DNA of 64,000 nucleotides from CAVWDI01 sp963793095 (GCA_963793095.1 CAWBYY010000002.1:372001-436000); one strand, 5' to 3'. Shown: positions 27,758 to 38,192, numbered from the stretch's first letter. Notes: generated by a model not told the origin, from the sequence alone. Numbers and translations are program-made.

Positions 27758-28111
27758 CTACCACTCATATTCCGAATCGTAAATGTAGCGCCAGCGGCAC
27801 AATCCAACCTTTGGAAATCTTGCGCTGGGGAAATCAAACCAGTAATAGAGATTATTGTTTTTGACAAAATAGTAAATTCCATTGGATGTTTCTGGTTGTG
27901 ACCAACTATTGTTTATTGAAGTTGGTGAACCGATCTGCAGATCACCCCAGTTTACAAAGATCTTTTCCATGGTGGGTTCGCCTTGATTGACTTCCTTCGG
28001 CCAAGGGGGATCCTCTGTGCCATTAATTATCCCGACCCTACCGGGTGAAGTCCCCATCAAGCACAACGAAAGCAACCAGGACATAATAAGGATTGTGAGC
28101 ATTTTTTTCAT
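27758..28111 (-). CDS. secreted protein, short member of the GEPTMEK / GLCRWRY family
   Basis: The product has 117 residues starting MKKMLTILIMSWLLSLCLMG (signal peptide). It shares GEPTMEKIF and the C-terminal FPKVGLCRWRYIYDSEYE with the larger protein at 59938, but lacks that protein's N-terminal RLTVINKSGNEI domain. ATG 28111 is preceded by GGAG at 8 bases; the longer frame to 28165 is not used. It is possibly a truncated paralogue or a C-domain-only member. Function is unknown. Confidence 0.7.
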   Translation of the reverse strand: MKKMLTILIMSWLLSLCLMGTSPGRVGIINGTEDPPWPKEVNQGEPTMEKIFVNWGDLQIGSPTSINNSWSQPETSNGIYYFVKNNNLYYWFDFPSARFPKVGLCRWRYIYDSEYEW

Positions 28112-28174
28112 GGGTTTCTCTCCTGTGGGTTCAGTTCGGCTGGTTATCTGCTCATATTGTAACAAAAATAATCC

Positions 28175-29362
28175 TCAAATTTCATAAACCTGCCCCTGGA
28201 TTATCTCAAGTTTTCTGGCCAATCGAATAATGATCAACATGAAAACAAGCGCCGCCAGCATCGCGCCGAGTATAACTGCCATAAAGCTTCCCGGCCCGGC
28301 CATTGTAATCAGCTGCCCGATCGCCCACGGCAGCGACATTGCGCCTAAACTGGCGCCCACCAGGAACCAGCTAGTTATTTTGCTCGTTGCTCCGATCCAA
28401 TCACCAGTGAAGGTAAGAGTTGTCGGGAAAATTGATCCCATAAATAAACCCGCTGCCCCTACTCCAATCCACAGGGCGCTTTCTGAACCCGGAAACAGCA
28501 GGATCAGGCTGACGCTGGCGATACCGCCGATCAGGTTAGTTACCAGGATTGTGGCTGGACGGATATGAGCATACATGGGGATAACAATCAATCGCCCTAT
28601 GGTAACAAAAACCCAGAACAACGAGTTTAAAAAAGCGGCGGAAATTTCTCCTGCCAGGCCAATTTTTATTGAGTAGGTATAAATCCAGGATTGGATCCCG
28701 ACCTCCGCTCCCACATACAGGAAGAAAAAAACAGACACCAACATAATTATTACCTGTATACCTTTCGCGGTTCCATCCTTTTCAACCGGTTGTTCCGGGT
28801 GGGGACTTTTTAGAAATATAAGCCAGACGGCGGTTAATAAGATGAAACCTGAGATAATCCATAAGGGCAGTCGTAATCCCCCCGTTACCAGTAAGCGGAT
28901 AAATAAGACTGGGGTAATGATCGCACCAAGCCCGAAGAAAACATGCAACCCATTCATGTACGGGCCAACTCGCCCCCGGTGGATCCACACCAGCAAAGTA
29001 TTGCCCCCCACATCCAGATTGCCGGATGCGAAACCGAGAACGAACAAAATGGCCGCAAGCTGCCATAAAGCCACAGAAAATGGAACCAGAGCGGTGCACA
29101 ACGCCATTGATAAAAGCATCACGCTCATTAATGGGTGCCCTCGCACCCGGTCGTATGCCCGACCACCAAATAAAATACCGCCCATTACCCCTGCATAGCG
29201 GCCTATAAAGACGAAGCTTATAGCGCTCAACCCGGCTTTTACATGTTCCGCCAGATGTGGAAGAGCAGGTCCCAGCCAGGATGCTGAAATCCCAATTGCC
29301 AGAAATATAATGAAATATACTGCAGTTGTTGCAATACGCCAGGCGGGGTTGCTCAATTTCAT
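28175..29362 (-). CDS. major facilitator superfamily transporter
   Basis: The product has 395 residues and twelve predicted helices. The loop after helix 2 reads GRYAGVMGGILFGGRAYDRV RGHP, the MFS G-x-x-x-D-R-x-G-R-type motif in variant form. The halves are joined by a polar stretch (KSPHPEQPVEKDGTAKG). The pattern resembles sugar or general MFS permeases of the FucP/YnfM kind, but no substrate can be assigned. The gene ends 63 bases before the secreted-protein gene at 28111 and may be co-transcribed with it. Confidence 0.82.
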   Translation of the reverse strand: MKLSNPAWRIATTAVYFIIFLAIGISASWLGPALPHLAEHVKAGLSAISFVFIGRYAGVMGGILFGGRAYDRVRGHPLMSVMLLSMALCTALVPFSVALWQLAAILFVLGFASGNLDVGGNTLLVWIHRGRVGPYMNGLHVFFGLGAIITPVLFIRLLVTGGLRLPLWIISGFILLTAVWLIFLKSPHPEQPVEKDGTAKGIQVIIMLVSVFFFLYVGAEVGIQSWIYTYSIKIGLAGEISAAFLNSLFWVFVTIGRLIVIPMYAHIRPATILVTNLIGGIASVSLILLFPGSESALWIGVGAAGLFMGSIFPTTLTFTGDWIGATSKITSWFLVGASLGAMSLPWAIGQLITMAGPGSFMAVILGAMLAALVFMLIIIRLARKLEIIQGQVYEI

Positions 29363-29632
29363 ATAGAATTAATTAATGTGTGGAGCGAGCTTGTTGGTTA
29401 TCTCTATTTAGGCGCCCTGAGCGATCCAGTGCAAAGAGAAATCCAATTGTATCATCACAGAACCCGCGGTTTATGAGTGGCTTTTGTCCTGTAATCCAGC
29501 CAATTAAGGTTGTTCCGCCAGATATATTTTGGAAAACTCAATCAATTGATAACGAAAATTTTTTGGTTTAATTTTTTGTGGATTCGATTGGTAGAATATA
29601 TCTGTTGAATTATTAAAAAAAAGTGAGGTTAT

Positions 29633-30148
29633 ATGTCCTATATAGTTGTTTCAATATTTGACCACGAAGATGATGCCGGCAATGTGCACAACTTCCTGCG
29701 TGATGCAAACTTGATCGACTTGAATGATTCCGCCGTAGTTTATAAGGACAAAAGCGGAAAGGTGCACATAAAAAACGAGACCTACCTGGGCAAACGGGTT
29801 GGGACTCTCGGCGGTGGAATGCTGGGTCTTTTGATTGGCGGCGTCCTCTTTCCAGTAGGGGGTCTTGTTATCGGAGCAGTTGCAGGCAGGTTGATCGGCA
29901 AAAAAGTCTCGGCGGATATTGACCAGGGATTTATCAAGGATGTAACTTCAAGACTCTCCCCCGGAAACTCGGCCTTGTTTGTAATTGTACGGGGTGATAC
30001 GCCCCAGGATGCGCTGGACACAATGAAAAAGTACGAGGGGGATGTATATTACACATCCGTCCCTGCCGAGACCGAGACCCAGTTAAGACAGGCGTTATCC
30101 GGTTTTGAAGGGAAATCGCTGGAAGAGCTGGACGCCACGGGTGAGTGA
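29633..30148 (+). CDS. DUF1269-type membrane-associated protein
   Basis: The product has 171 residues. YIVVSIFDHEDDAGNVHNFL begins a ferredoxin-like half. A glycine-rich hairpin of two helices (GTLGGGMLGLLIGGVLFPVG then VIGAVAGRLIGKKV) sits in the middle, and SALFVIVRGDTPQDAL resumes the soluble fold. This is the DUF1269 (TMEM/YflT-like) arrangement. GAGG stands before the ATG. The role is unknown; members are often stress-induced. Confidence 0.8.
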   Translation: MSYIVVSIFDHEDDAGNVHNFLRDANLIDLNDSAVVYKDKSGKVHIKNETYLGKRVGTLGGGMLGLLIGGVLFPVGGLVIGAVAGRLIGKKVSADIDQGFIKDVTSRLSPGNSALFVIVRGDTPQDALDTMKKYEGDVYYTSVPAETETQLRQALSGFEGKSLEELDATGE

Positions 30149-30224
30149 ACCTGATTAACAGGGGTAGAATTTATTCAAATGTCTGTGGGTCTGTTTACGA
30201 AATAATAAGCAAAAGGAAACTAAT

Positions 30225-31187
30225 ATGGCTTCCGAAAACAGTCGCAATCCTGGAACGCCGCTCGATCTTGACTGGGTGATGGCTGCCCGGGTTAACCGCA
30301 GCGCGGTTGAACGGCGGGCAGATACAATGCCCAAACGACGCTCGGTGAAGAAGGAATGGCAGGCGGCCTGGCTGCTGCGCGCCATCACCTGTATCGACCT
30401 TACCACACTTGCCGGAGATGATACCCCGGGCAGGATAAAGCGCCTGTGCGCTAAAGCCAGGCAACCCGTACGGCCGGATATGCTGGCTTCTCTGGGTATG
30501 GCAGATCAAAATATCGCTGTTGGCGCGGTTTGCGTTTATCCAAACCGTGTAAGGGATGCAGTAGAAGCGCTCAAGGGTTCTGGCATTCCAGTCGCCTCCG
30601 TGGCGACCGGTTTCCCTGCTGGTCAAACACCTCTGCCACAGAGGGTTGCTGAAATTGAACAGGCAGTTGAGTCTGGAGCGCGCGAAGTCGATATTGTAAT
30701 TAACCGCACCCTTGTCCTGACTGGAAATTGGGAGGAACTGTACCATGAGATAAAACAGTTCCGGCAAACTTGCGGCGAGGCTGCCCATATGAAATCAATC
30801 CTTGCGACCGGCGAACTGGCAACCCTGAAACAGGTCTACCAGGCCAGTCTGGTAGCGATGATGGCGGGGTCTGATTTTATAAAAACATCAACTGGCAAGG
30901 AGCCGGTTAATGCCACACTCGAATTTGGTCTGGTCATGACCCGCGCCATCCGGGAATATCTGGCCCGCACAGGATATAAGGTCGGGTTCAAACCCGCTGG
31001 CGGCATCAGCAAAGCGAAACAAGCCCTGTCCTGGCTGGCCCTCATGAAAGAGGAACTGGGTGTTGAATGGACCAAGCCAGGCCTGTTCCGCTTCGGAGCC
31101 AGCAGCCTGCTGGCGGATATAGAACGCCAGCTCTACCACTACACAAGCGGGCATTATGCCGCCAGGCACCATATGCCGATGGGATGA
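30225..31187 (+). CDS. deoC: deoxyribose-phosphate aldolase
   Basis: The product has 320 residues, at the long end for the family because of an N-terminal extension. Typical motifs are IDLTTLAGDDTP, VCVYPNRV, VATGFPAGQTPL, EVDIVINRTL and the Schiff-base lysine in SDFIKTSTGKEPVNAT. Late AGGISKAKQAL and FRFGASSLLADIERQL complete the TIM barrel. It cleaves 2-deoxyribose-5-phosphate to acetaldehyde and glyceraldehyde-3-phosphate. It lies 61 bases ahead of an aldehyde dehydrogenase gene that could take the acetaldehyde on. AAAGGAAA is the ribosome site. Confidence 0.95.
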   Translation: MASENSRNPGTPLDLDWVMAARVNRSAVERRADTMPKRRSVKKEWQAAWLLRAITCIDLTTLAGDDTPGRIKRLCAKARQPVRPDMLASLGMADQNIAVGAVCVYPNRVRDAVEALKGSGIPVASVATGFPAGQTPLPQRVAEIEQAVESGAREVDIVINRTLVLTGNWEELYHEIKQFRQTCGEAAHMKSILATGELATLKQVYQASLVAMMAGSDFIKTSTGKEPVNATLEFGLVMTRAIREYLARTGYKVGFKPAGGISKAKQALSWLALMKEELGVEWTKPGLFRFGASSLLADIERQLYHYTSGHYAARHHMPMG

Positions 31188-31248
31188 GCGGTGAACCTTG
31201 GATTTACGCAGCGTGTGATTAGTTGATTGTACGGTATTGGAGATTTAT

Positions 31249-33697
31249 ATGAAATTATCAGATATCTTCGTATCAATGGACTACGGCCCGGCACCCGAAT
31301 CCCCAGCCGTGGTTGAGGCCTGGCTTGAAGAGCACGGCCGCGATTTTGGTCTTTTTATTGACAATGAATGGGTGCGTCCTGAAAACAGGGATACCTACCC
31401 CAGTTTTAATCCGGCGACGGGGGAGCAGCTTGCTGTCACAACCCAGGCTGGGCAGGATGATGTTAACCTGGCTGTTGAATCAGCCAGGAAAGCCTTCGAT
31501 ACCTGGAGTGTTGCCCCTGGCATCGTGCGCGCCCGTTACCTTTACGCAATCGCCCGCAACATCCAGAAACACCACCGCCTGTTGGCAGTCCTCGAATCTA
31601 TGGACAACGGCAAACCTATCCGGGAGTCGCGCGATATCGATGTGCCGTTGCTGGCCCGCCATTTCTACTACCACGCTGGCTGGGCTCAATTGATGGACTC
31701 TGAACTGAAGGATTACCAGCCGGTAGGGGTTATCGGGCAGATCATACCCTGGAATTTCCCGCTGTTGATGCTCGCCTGGAAGATCGCCCCGGCGATCGCG
31801 ATGGGAAATACCGTCGTGCTCAAACCTGCTTCGTACACCAGGCTCAGCGCTCTGCTGTTCGCAGAAGTCGTCGCTGAAGCGGGACTGCCGCCCGGGGTTG
31901 TGAATGTGATCACAGGAAGCAGCAAAGCCGGATCGATGCTGGTCGAACACCCGGACGTGGACAAGATTGCCTTCACCGGGTCAACCGATGTCGGGCGCAT
32001 TTTACGCCGCCAGACCGCTGGTTCTGGCAAAAAACTATCCCTGGAACTGGGCGGAAAATCTCCCTTTATCGTTTTTGAAGATGCTGACCTGGATAGTGCG
32101 GTCGAGGGGGTGGTCGATGCGATCTGGTTCAACCAGGGTCAGGTGTGCTGTGCTGGATCGCGCCTGTTGGTACAGGAGAACATTGCCGACCGTTTCCTGG
32201 AAAAACTTAAGCGGCGTATGGGAACTATGCGGGTCGGAGACCCGCTTGATAAGTGCATCGACATGGGAGCCATCGTTGACCAGTCCCAATGGGATACTGT
32301 AGACGGCTGGGTAAAGACTGGCGTCGCTGAAGGCGGCAAACTCTTCCAGCCGGATATCGAACTGCCCGCCAGAGGGCTCTTTTACAAGCCAACCCTGATC
32401 AGCGATGTGGAGCCAGCCGCGGAGGTCGTCCAGGAGGAGATTTTCGGTCCGGTTCTGGTGTCGCTTACTTTCCGCAGCCCTGCTGAAGCGGTCGCTCTGG
32501 CGAACAATACCCGCTACGGTCTCGCAGCCAGTGTTTGGAGCGACAACATCAACCTGGCGTTGGATGCAGCCAGCAAAATCAAAGCCGGATCGCTGTGGGT
32601 TAACTGCACAAATCTGTTCGACGCCGCCTCTGGTTTTGGGGGATACCGCGAGAGCGGATTTGGCCGGGAAGGAGGCCGGGAAGGCCTGTTTGAATATCTG
32701 CGTCTTGCCTGGCAGGCGCGGCCGCGGCCGGAATTCAATCGCCTGGATCATGAAGATCCGCAGACGGATTGGGACAAACATACACCTGCCCGTCCAACAC
32801 TGCCCACAGGTGAGAAAGCGGATGGCAATAAAGCCCCGGATATCGACCGCACTCCTAAAATGTACATCGGCGGTAAGCAGGTTCGCCCGGATGGAAATTA
32901 CACCCGGGCAGTATTCGATCATAAAGGGAGGATCGTAGGTCAGGTCGGTGACGGCAACCGCAAGGATATCCGCGACGCAGTCGAAGCTGCCCATGCCGCC
33001 CACCTGGCGAAACCTGGCTGGGCGATGCGCCATGGTTACAACCGTTCCCAGGTACTTTTTTTTATTGCCGAGAATCTGTACGCCCGCATTGATGAATTTA
33101 TAGACCGCATTGTGAAGATGACCGGGCGCAGCCTCAAATCAGCTCAGACTGAGGTGGACCTGGCTGTGGAAAGGTTGTTTTCCTATGCTTCCTGGGCGGA
33201 TAAGTATGGCGGGAGTGTGCAGGAAACTACCCTGCGCGGCATCACCATCGCGGTTAATGAGCCCATCGGCGTGATCGGCATCGCCTGCTCCGAAGAGTAC
33301 CCGCTGCTGGGATTCGTCTCGATTAATGGGGCCCGCCATCGCACGCGGCAATACAGTTGTGATGATCCCCAGCCAGAAATATCCGCTAAGCGCTACCGAT
33401 TTTTACCAGGTGCTGGACACATCTGATGTCCCGGGCGGCGTGGTCAACATCGTTACAGGCGAACGCGACCACCTCACAAAAACGCTCATCCAGCATGAAG
33501 ACGTCGATTCGGTCTGGTACTTTGGGACAGCTTTAGGCAGTTATTATGTCGAATATGAATCGGCAGCCAATATGAAGCGCACCTGGGTGAATTATGGGAT
33601 CGAACGCGATTGGATTGACCCTGATCAGGGACAGGGGCACGAATTTCTGCACGAAGCGACCCAGGTTAAAAATATCTGGGTGCCGACCGGGGAATGA
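31249..33697 (+). CDS. ALDH16-type double-domain aldehyde dehydrogenase, one frameshift
   Basis: Two overlapping frames (31249-33426 and 33326-33697) make one protein of roughly 815 residues; the shift lies at about 33290-33325 and needs one base. The first ALDH domain is complete: IIPWNFPLLMLAWKIAPAIA, LELGGKSP with Glu266, and GQVCCAGS with Cys300. The second (from about residue 530: KMYIGGKQVR, QVGDGNRKDIRDAVEAAHAA) continues as ARGNTVVMIPSQKYPLSATD and ends without a catalytic Cys motif. This two-domain layout is that of the ALDH16 family. ATG 31249 has GGAG 8 bases upstream. The operon with deoC suggests oxidation of acetaldehyde from deoxynucleoside breakdown. Intact catalytic residues argue that the frameshift may be an assembly error. 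Confidence 0.85.
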
Positions 33698-33967
33698 AAC
33701 ATGGTCAATCTTCGGGTTTTAGTTTCTGTCTGGAGACCGGTCTGGTTTCTGATCCAAGATCACAGCCGGCAAACAGGTTGTTAAAAAACCAAATGCACTG
33801 CCCTGCAGACTGGTCTGTTCTATTTATGAAGTCTTTTCAGATATCTAATTATCTGCTAATTCTGGCTAATTCTTGAGTGAATCAATGATTATTTAGAAAT
33901 CTCTTTATTTACATCATTTAAAATGGATTAGTGCTGTATTGATATCAGCAATAATAAAAGGGTATCA
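33698..33967. other. spacer
   Basis: No gene, hairpin or clear promoter pair was found between the ALDH16 gene and the hydrolase gene. The stretch contains an imperfect repeat of CAGACTGGTCTG-like sequence near 33735 and 33805 that could be palindromic noise. Confidence 0.35.
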
Positions 33968-35260
33968 ATGAAAAAAATTATTTCAATCCTGACCTTCTTT
34001 TTTGCACTCTTGAGCATCTTTCCCTTCTTGCGATCGAAAAATCGGTCAGCCAATATTTTGTTATGGGTTCCTAAATTATTTGCGGGAGCATTATCAAATA
34101 TCACTGCTCTGATTTGTGGATTGGGAAGCATTATAGGTGTGAACTGCCGTGATTGGAAACTTGCGGGAGTCGGTATACTCGGCTTCGGTTATTCATTAAA
34201 GTTTAAAAACAAGATTCCCAAGTCGCAGGATTTATTTGATGATGCATTTGGTCCGGGTTGGCAGGAACAAATTCCCAGTATACAAAGCTCTAAATTAACA
34301 ACTCGGAGTTGTTCGTTTGTGAAGATGCCACCAAAAGGTGCAATCTTTCAGAAGAATCTGGTGGTTGGTCAAAGTGGAAAAACAGGAAAGCCTTTGCTAT
34401 CTGACCTGTGGCAACCGAGTCCGGAAACGCCAAACTCAGGACTGGGGCTGATCTATGCCCACGGCAGCGGATGGAGAGTTGGGGATAAAGACCTGGGAAC
34501 GCGCACATTTTTCCGGCATCTGGCTGGACAGGGTCATGTGGTGCTCGATCTCGCATACACTCTCTGGCCGCAGGCTGATATCAAAGATATGGTGACTGAG
34601 ATCAACCAGGCTATCTTATGGTTAAAGGAGAACAGCGCTGATTTTGGGGTGAATCCTGAGAGAATTGTTCTGATGGGCGGTTCTGCAGGCGGGCAATTAG
34701 TTTTGATCGCCGCCTACGCACCCAATCACTCAGATTTCCTTCCATTATTAGATTCCGGAGATACAACAGTGCGAGGTGTTGTCGCTTTTTACCCGCCGGT
34801 GGATTTTATTGCCCAATACAAGGATAATCACGAGCAATTGCAGAAAAAACCTAATGCGATAGACCATGCGGCGATAGATTTTTTTACCAGCCTATTTATG
34901 ATGCGGCGTGAATATTTCAAAAGAGATAATAAATGGGATTTTGAAACTCTTAACTATATTTCGATGATAATTGGAGCCAGTCCAGAAGAAAACCCTGAGC
35001 TGTACCAGTTGCTTTCACCGATAAATCACGTCGGTCCGCATTGCCCACCCACTTTAATTCTTCAAGGAAGTGACGATTGCCTTGTTTCGGCGCAATCTGT
35101 CCGCAAGATGCACCAGATCCTGCAGTCGGAAGGTGTCCCTGCTGTGTTGGTCGAATTCCCTCACACCGAGCACGGTTTCGACCTGATATTCCCGCAGATA
35201 TCACCCGTGGCTCAAGCCGCATTAAATAATGTGATGAATTTTTTGGCTCTTTTAGTATAA
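33968..35260 (+). CDS. alpha/beta hydrolase, esterase/lipase of HSL type
   Basis: The product has 430 residues. One or two N-terminal helices (IISILTFFFALLSIFPFL, LFAGALSNITALICGLGS) anchor it. The hydrolase domain has YAHGSGWRVGDKD (oxyanion HGxGW), GGSAGGQLVLIAA with the nucleophilic Ser, GSDDCLVS with the Asp and HTEHGFDL with the His. This order matches hormone-sensitive-lipase-like carboxylesterases. The active site probably faces the outside or the membrane surface. It is the first gene of the lipid/steroid-like cluster. The start has a weak AAGGG site. Confidence 0.85.
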   Translation: MKKIISILTFFFALLSIFPFLRSKNRSANILLWVPKLFAGALSNITALICGLGSIIGVNCRDWKLAGVGILGFGYSLKFKNKIPKSQDLFDDAFGPGWQEQIPSIQSSKLTTRSCSFVKMPPKGAIFQKNLVVGQSGKTGKPLLSDLWQPSPETPNSGLGLIYAHGSGWRVGDKDLGTRTFFRHLAGQGHVVLDLAYTLWPQADIKDMVTEINQAILWLKENSADFGVNPERIVLMGGSAGGQLVLIAAYAPNHSDFLPLLDSGDTTVRGVVAFYPPVDFIAQYKDNHEQLQKKPNAIDHAAIDFFTSLFMMRREYFKRDNKWDFETLNYISMIIGASPEENPELYQLLSPINHVGPHCPPTLILQGSDDCLVSAQSVRKMHQILQSEGVPAVLVEFPHTEHGFDLIFPQISPVAQAALNNVMNFLALLV

Positions 35261-35414
35261 AATCCATTTTCAAGTTTGTTTATTTCCTATCAATTTGCAG
35301 ATTTTCAAAACAAGCCAAGACCATTTAGGGTTGGTTATAAATATGGAGTTATGTTTTTGACATTATCATTTTTTATAAAAATTTCAATCAAAATACAAGA
35401 AACGATCTCCTGAT

Positions 35415-36413
35415 ATGACTGTTGTAGTGACCGGCGCAAATGGGCTTGTTGGCGCAAATCTGGTGCGAACATTGCTAGAAGAAGGCCGCAGTGTGCGTGC
35501 CCTGGTCTATAAAGACCGGCGTGCGCTTGAGGGCTTGGAGATTGAGGAAATTACTGGAGATGTCAGCGATCTAGATTTATTGTGTCGCGGATTCGAGGGC
35601 GCTGTGGTTGTTTACCATTTAGCAGCTTATGTCTCAATTCACATGTATGAGTGGTCGATTTGCAGGGCGGTAAACCTGGTTGGAACACGCAATGTTGTGG
35701 ATGCATGCCTGCAAACCGGTGTGCGGCGTTTAATCCATTGCAGCAGCCTGGCTGCATTCGAACAAAAACCTTTGGAATTTCCGGTAGATGAAACCAGGGG
35801 ATTAATCGTGGTCGAGTCCCAGAAACATCCGCCATACGACCGGTCAAAAGCGGGCGGCGAGATTGAAGTCCGGAAAGGTATCGCAAAAGGTCTGGATGCG
35901 GTTATTGTTAATCCTACCGCGATAGTTGGACCTTATGACTTTCGACCATCGCATTTTGGCAAAGGCATTATGGATTTCCTGAACCGCAGAATACCTGCCG
36001 GGATTGCCGGCGGTGTCGATTTTGTTGATGTGAGGGATGTTGTGATTGGAGCAACGAGAGCTGAAAAAATGGCGCCTTCGGGCGAACAGTATCTCTTATC
36101 CGGACACTGGCACTCCATCACAGAGCTTTTTAAAATGATGGCGGAGATATCCGGAGTGGCTGGTCCCCGTTTGCAGATACCAATGTGGTTAGCCCGGTTG
36201 GTCCTCCCCTTTGTACCTTATTATGATAAGCTGAGAGGCAACACCCCTCGCCTTACCAGAGCGACACTGCTCGAATTGCAGAGCAATAAAAACCAGAATC
36301 ATGAAAAGGCCACCCGGGAACTGGACTACCACCCCCGACCGTTATACGAGACTTTGGTTGATACGATAAACTGGTTCACAAGCAATGGTTTTTTAGACAA
36401 CCACGACATTTAA
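35415..36413 (+). CDS. NAD-dependent epimerase / 3-beta-HSD-like SDR
   Basis: The product has 332 residues of the extended SDR type. TVVVTGANGLVGANLVRTLL is the cofactor-binding start (TGxxGxxG). HLAAYVSIHM, CSSLAAFEQ and the catalytic YDRSK follow. The C-terminal half (GGVDFVDVRDVVIGATRAEK, YLLSGHWHSITELFKMMAEI) is like that of dihydroflavonol reductase / 3-beta-hydroxysteroid dehydrogenase relatives. A paralogue of the same length lies at 60891. The gene is followed after 17 bases by a steroid-5-alpha-reductase-like gene, which makes a steroid- or isoprenoid-like ketone a reasonable but unproven substrate. Confidence 0.85.
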   Translation: MTVVVTGANGLVGANLVRTLLEEGRSVRALVYKDRRALEGLEIEEITGDVSDLDLLCRGFEGAVVVYHLAAYVSIHMYEWSICRAVNLVGTRNVVDACLQTGVRRLIHCSSLAAFEQKPLEFPVDETRGLIVVESQKHPPYDRSKAGGEIEVRKGIAKGLDAVIVNPTAIVGPYDFRPSHFGKGIMDFLNRRIPAGIAGGVDFVDVRDVVIGATRAEKMAPSGEQYLLSGHWHSITELFKMMAEISGVAGPRLQIPMWLARLVLPFVPYYDKLRGNTPRLTRATLLELQSNKNQNHEKATRELDYHPRPLYETLVDTINWFTSNGFLDNHDI

Positions 36414-36430
36414 CTTTTTTACTGCCAAGT

Positions 36431-37192
36431 ATGAATTTCGACAATCTGTTTATTTTATTTTTGATCTTATGGTTTGTTATCGCAGTTCTTGCTTTCATAA
36501 TCCTTTTTAAGATTCCTGCGCCATACGGCCGCTACTCACCCAGTGGTTGGAAGAATACAATCGCCAGTAAATACGGTTGGATGATTATGGAATCGCCTGC
36601 GGTATTTGTCTTTGCAGCATGGTTCCTGATCGGAATATATACGCGAACCTTGACCGCGGTAATTTTCTTTTTAATGTGGGAAACCCATTATATTTATCGG
36701 TCATTTATCTACCCATTCACGCTGCGCATAAAAGATAAACGGATGCCGTATGCAATTTTGATTTCAGCTTTCCTTTTTAATATTATCAACGGCACAATTA
36801 ATGGAAGTTATGTTTTTGCAATTTCCGGCGGTTACCAAATTGAGTGGTTGTCCGACATTCGTTTTATTCTTGGTTTTTCGCTTTTTGCCGCAGGTTTCGT
36901 TACTAATATTCTCTCAGATCGAATCCTTCGGAACCTGCGTGCCCCAGGAGAAACCGGGTACAAAATCCCTCAGGGGGGTCTCTTTCGATGGGTATCATGC
37001 CCGAATTATCTGGGGGAGATTGTTGAGTGGACTGGATGGGCGATCGCGACCTGGTCAATTGCTGGGCTGGCGTTCGCTGTTTGGACTGCAGCAAATTTGA
37101 TTCCCAGAGCGCTTTCGCACCATAGGTGGTACCGGAAAAGATTTCCCGAATATCCGCCTGAACGCAAAGCATTGATTCCAGGCTTGTGGTGA
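36431..37192 (+). CDS. membrane reductase of the 3-oxo-5-alpha-steroid 4-dehydrogenase family
   Basis: The product has 253 residues with about six helices. GRYSPSGWKNTIASKYGWMI MESPA near the N-terminus and the C-terminal run IPQGGLFRWVSCPNYLGEIV EW then RWYRKRFPEYPPERKALIPG LW match steroid 5-alpha-reductases (SRD5A). The PNYLGEI/E-W part and the terminal R-K-x-IP are the NADPH-binding hallmarks. It is expected to reduce a C=C next to a carbonyl with NADPH inside the membrane. It follows the SDR at 35415 by 17 bases, so one transcript is likely. Confidence 0.9.
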   Translation: MNFDNLFILFLILWFVIAVLAFIILFKIPAPYGRYSPSGWKNTIASKYGWMIMESPAVFVFAAWFLIGIYTRTLTAVIFFLMWETHYIYRSFIYPFTLRIKDKRMPYAILISAFLFNIINGTINGSYVFAISGGYQIEWLSDIRFILGFSLFAAGFVTNILSDRILRNLRAPGETGYKIPQGGLFRWVSCPNYLGEIVEWTGWAIATWSIAGLAFAVWTAANLIPRALSHHRWYRKRFPEYPPERKALIPGLW

Positions 37193-37298
37193 GTGTATCC
37201 ACTTTCGACCAATTTCTTGGAACGTGCAGTTTATAGCAAAAAGAAAGAATCGGTTGGTGGTTTCTGCGTTTTTCATTTGGAGCAGAAAATGAGGTTTT

Positions 37299-38120
37299 AT
37301 GACACAAAAAAATGTTCTTATAACAGGAGCTTCTGGAGGCCTCGGCAGCACGGCATCCCTTTACCTGGCTGAAAATGGTTGGGAAGTATACGCGGTTGAC
37401 AGCGATAAAGCGGTCTTATCAAAATTTACGGGAACCGAAAACGTGATCCCGATTTTTATGGATGTTACCGAGCAGACATCGATAGAAAGTGGCTTTACAT
37501 GTCATTTCGGAGCAGACCGATGGGCTTGATGGGATAGTAAACTTCGCGGTGTCTTTGCACCCGGCTCGCTTATTGAGATCAGCGAAGATACGCTTTTCCA
37601 AGTTCTTAATGTAAATGTCATGGGAATGTACCGGGTTAACAGGACTTTCTTTCCCCTAATCCATAAGCGCAAGGGAAGGATTTTAAATATAAGCTCAGAA
37701 GTTGGCCGCCAAACCGGGGTCCCATTTAATGGACCGTATGCAATGAGCAAACATGCAGTTGAGGCATACAGCGATTCGCTGCGGCGAGAGTTGATGCTTT
37801 TCGATGTGCATGTGATTAAAATTCAACCTGGACCGTTTAAATCGGATATGACCAGAAACCTCGAATCCAGTTTCAGTAGAGCTGCAGATGAATCATATTA
37901 TTTCCAAAACCTGCTCAACAGCCTGAAGCATACCGTCAGAGATGAGTCGGAGAAGGCAAAGGATCCGATTATTGTTGCAAAAGTTATCCTCGAGGCGCTG
38001 ACGACCCCCAGTCCGAAAATCGCTTACCCGGTTCTACCTGAGAGGAGGCGAGAACTTATGGAGTTGTTGCCTGTTCAAGTACAAGACAGATTGCTGGCAA
38101 GAGTATTAAAAGGGCGATAA
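37299..38120 (+). pseudogene. classical SDR oxidoreductase, two frameshifts
   Basis: Frames 37299-37529, a short middle frame and 37620-38120 together give one short-chain dehydrogenase of about 273 residues. KNVLITGASGGLGSTASLYL is the Rossmann start (TGASGGLG). The middle frame supplies LHVISEQTDGLDGIVNFA. The last frame supplies VNVMGMYRVNRTFFPLI, ILNISSEVGRQTGVPFNGPY and the catalytic Y-A-M-S-K. One-base shifts are needed near 37495 and near 37545. ATG 37299 has GAGG upstream. It is either a recent pseudogene or a gene with two assembly indels. Confidence 0.75.
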
Positions 38121-38192
38121 TTCCAAATAACAACCACTATACCGATTTTAATAAGTACGGTATGCGATTATTAACAGCAAAGGTGCAGATTT

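Noticed and set aside
37006..37351. Several minus-strand frames opposite the SRD5A-like gene
   Set aside because: They are shadows of a well-supported gene and have no family motifs.
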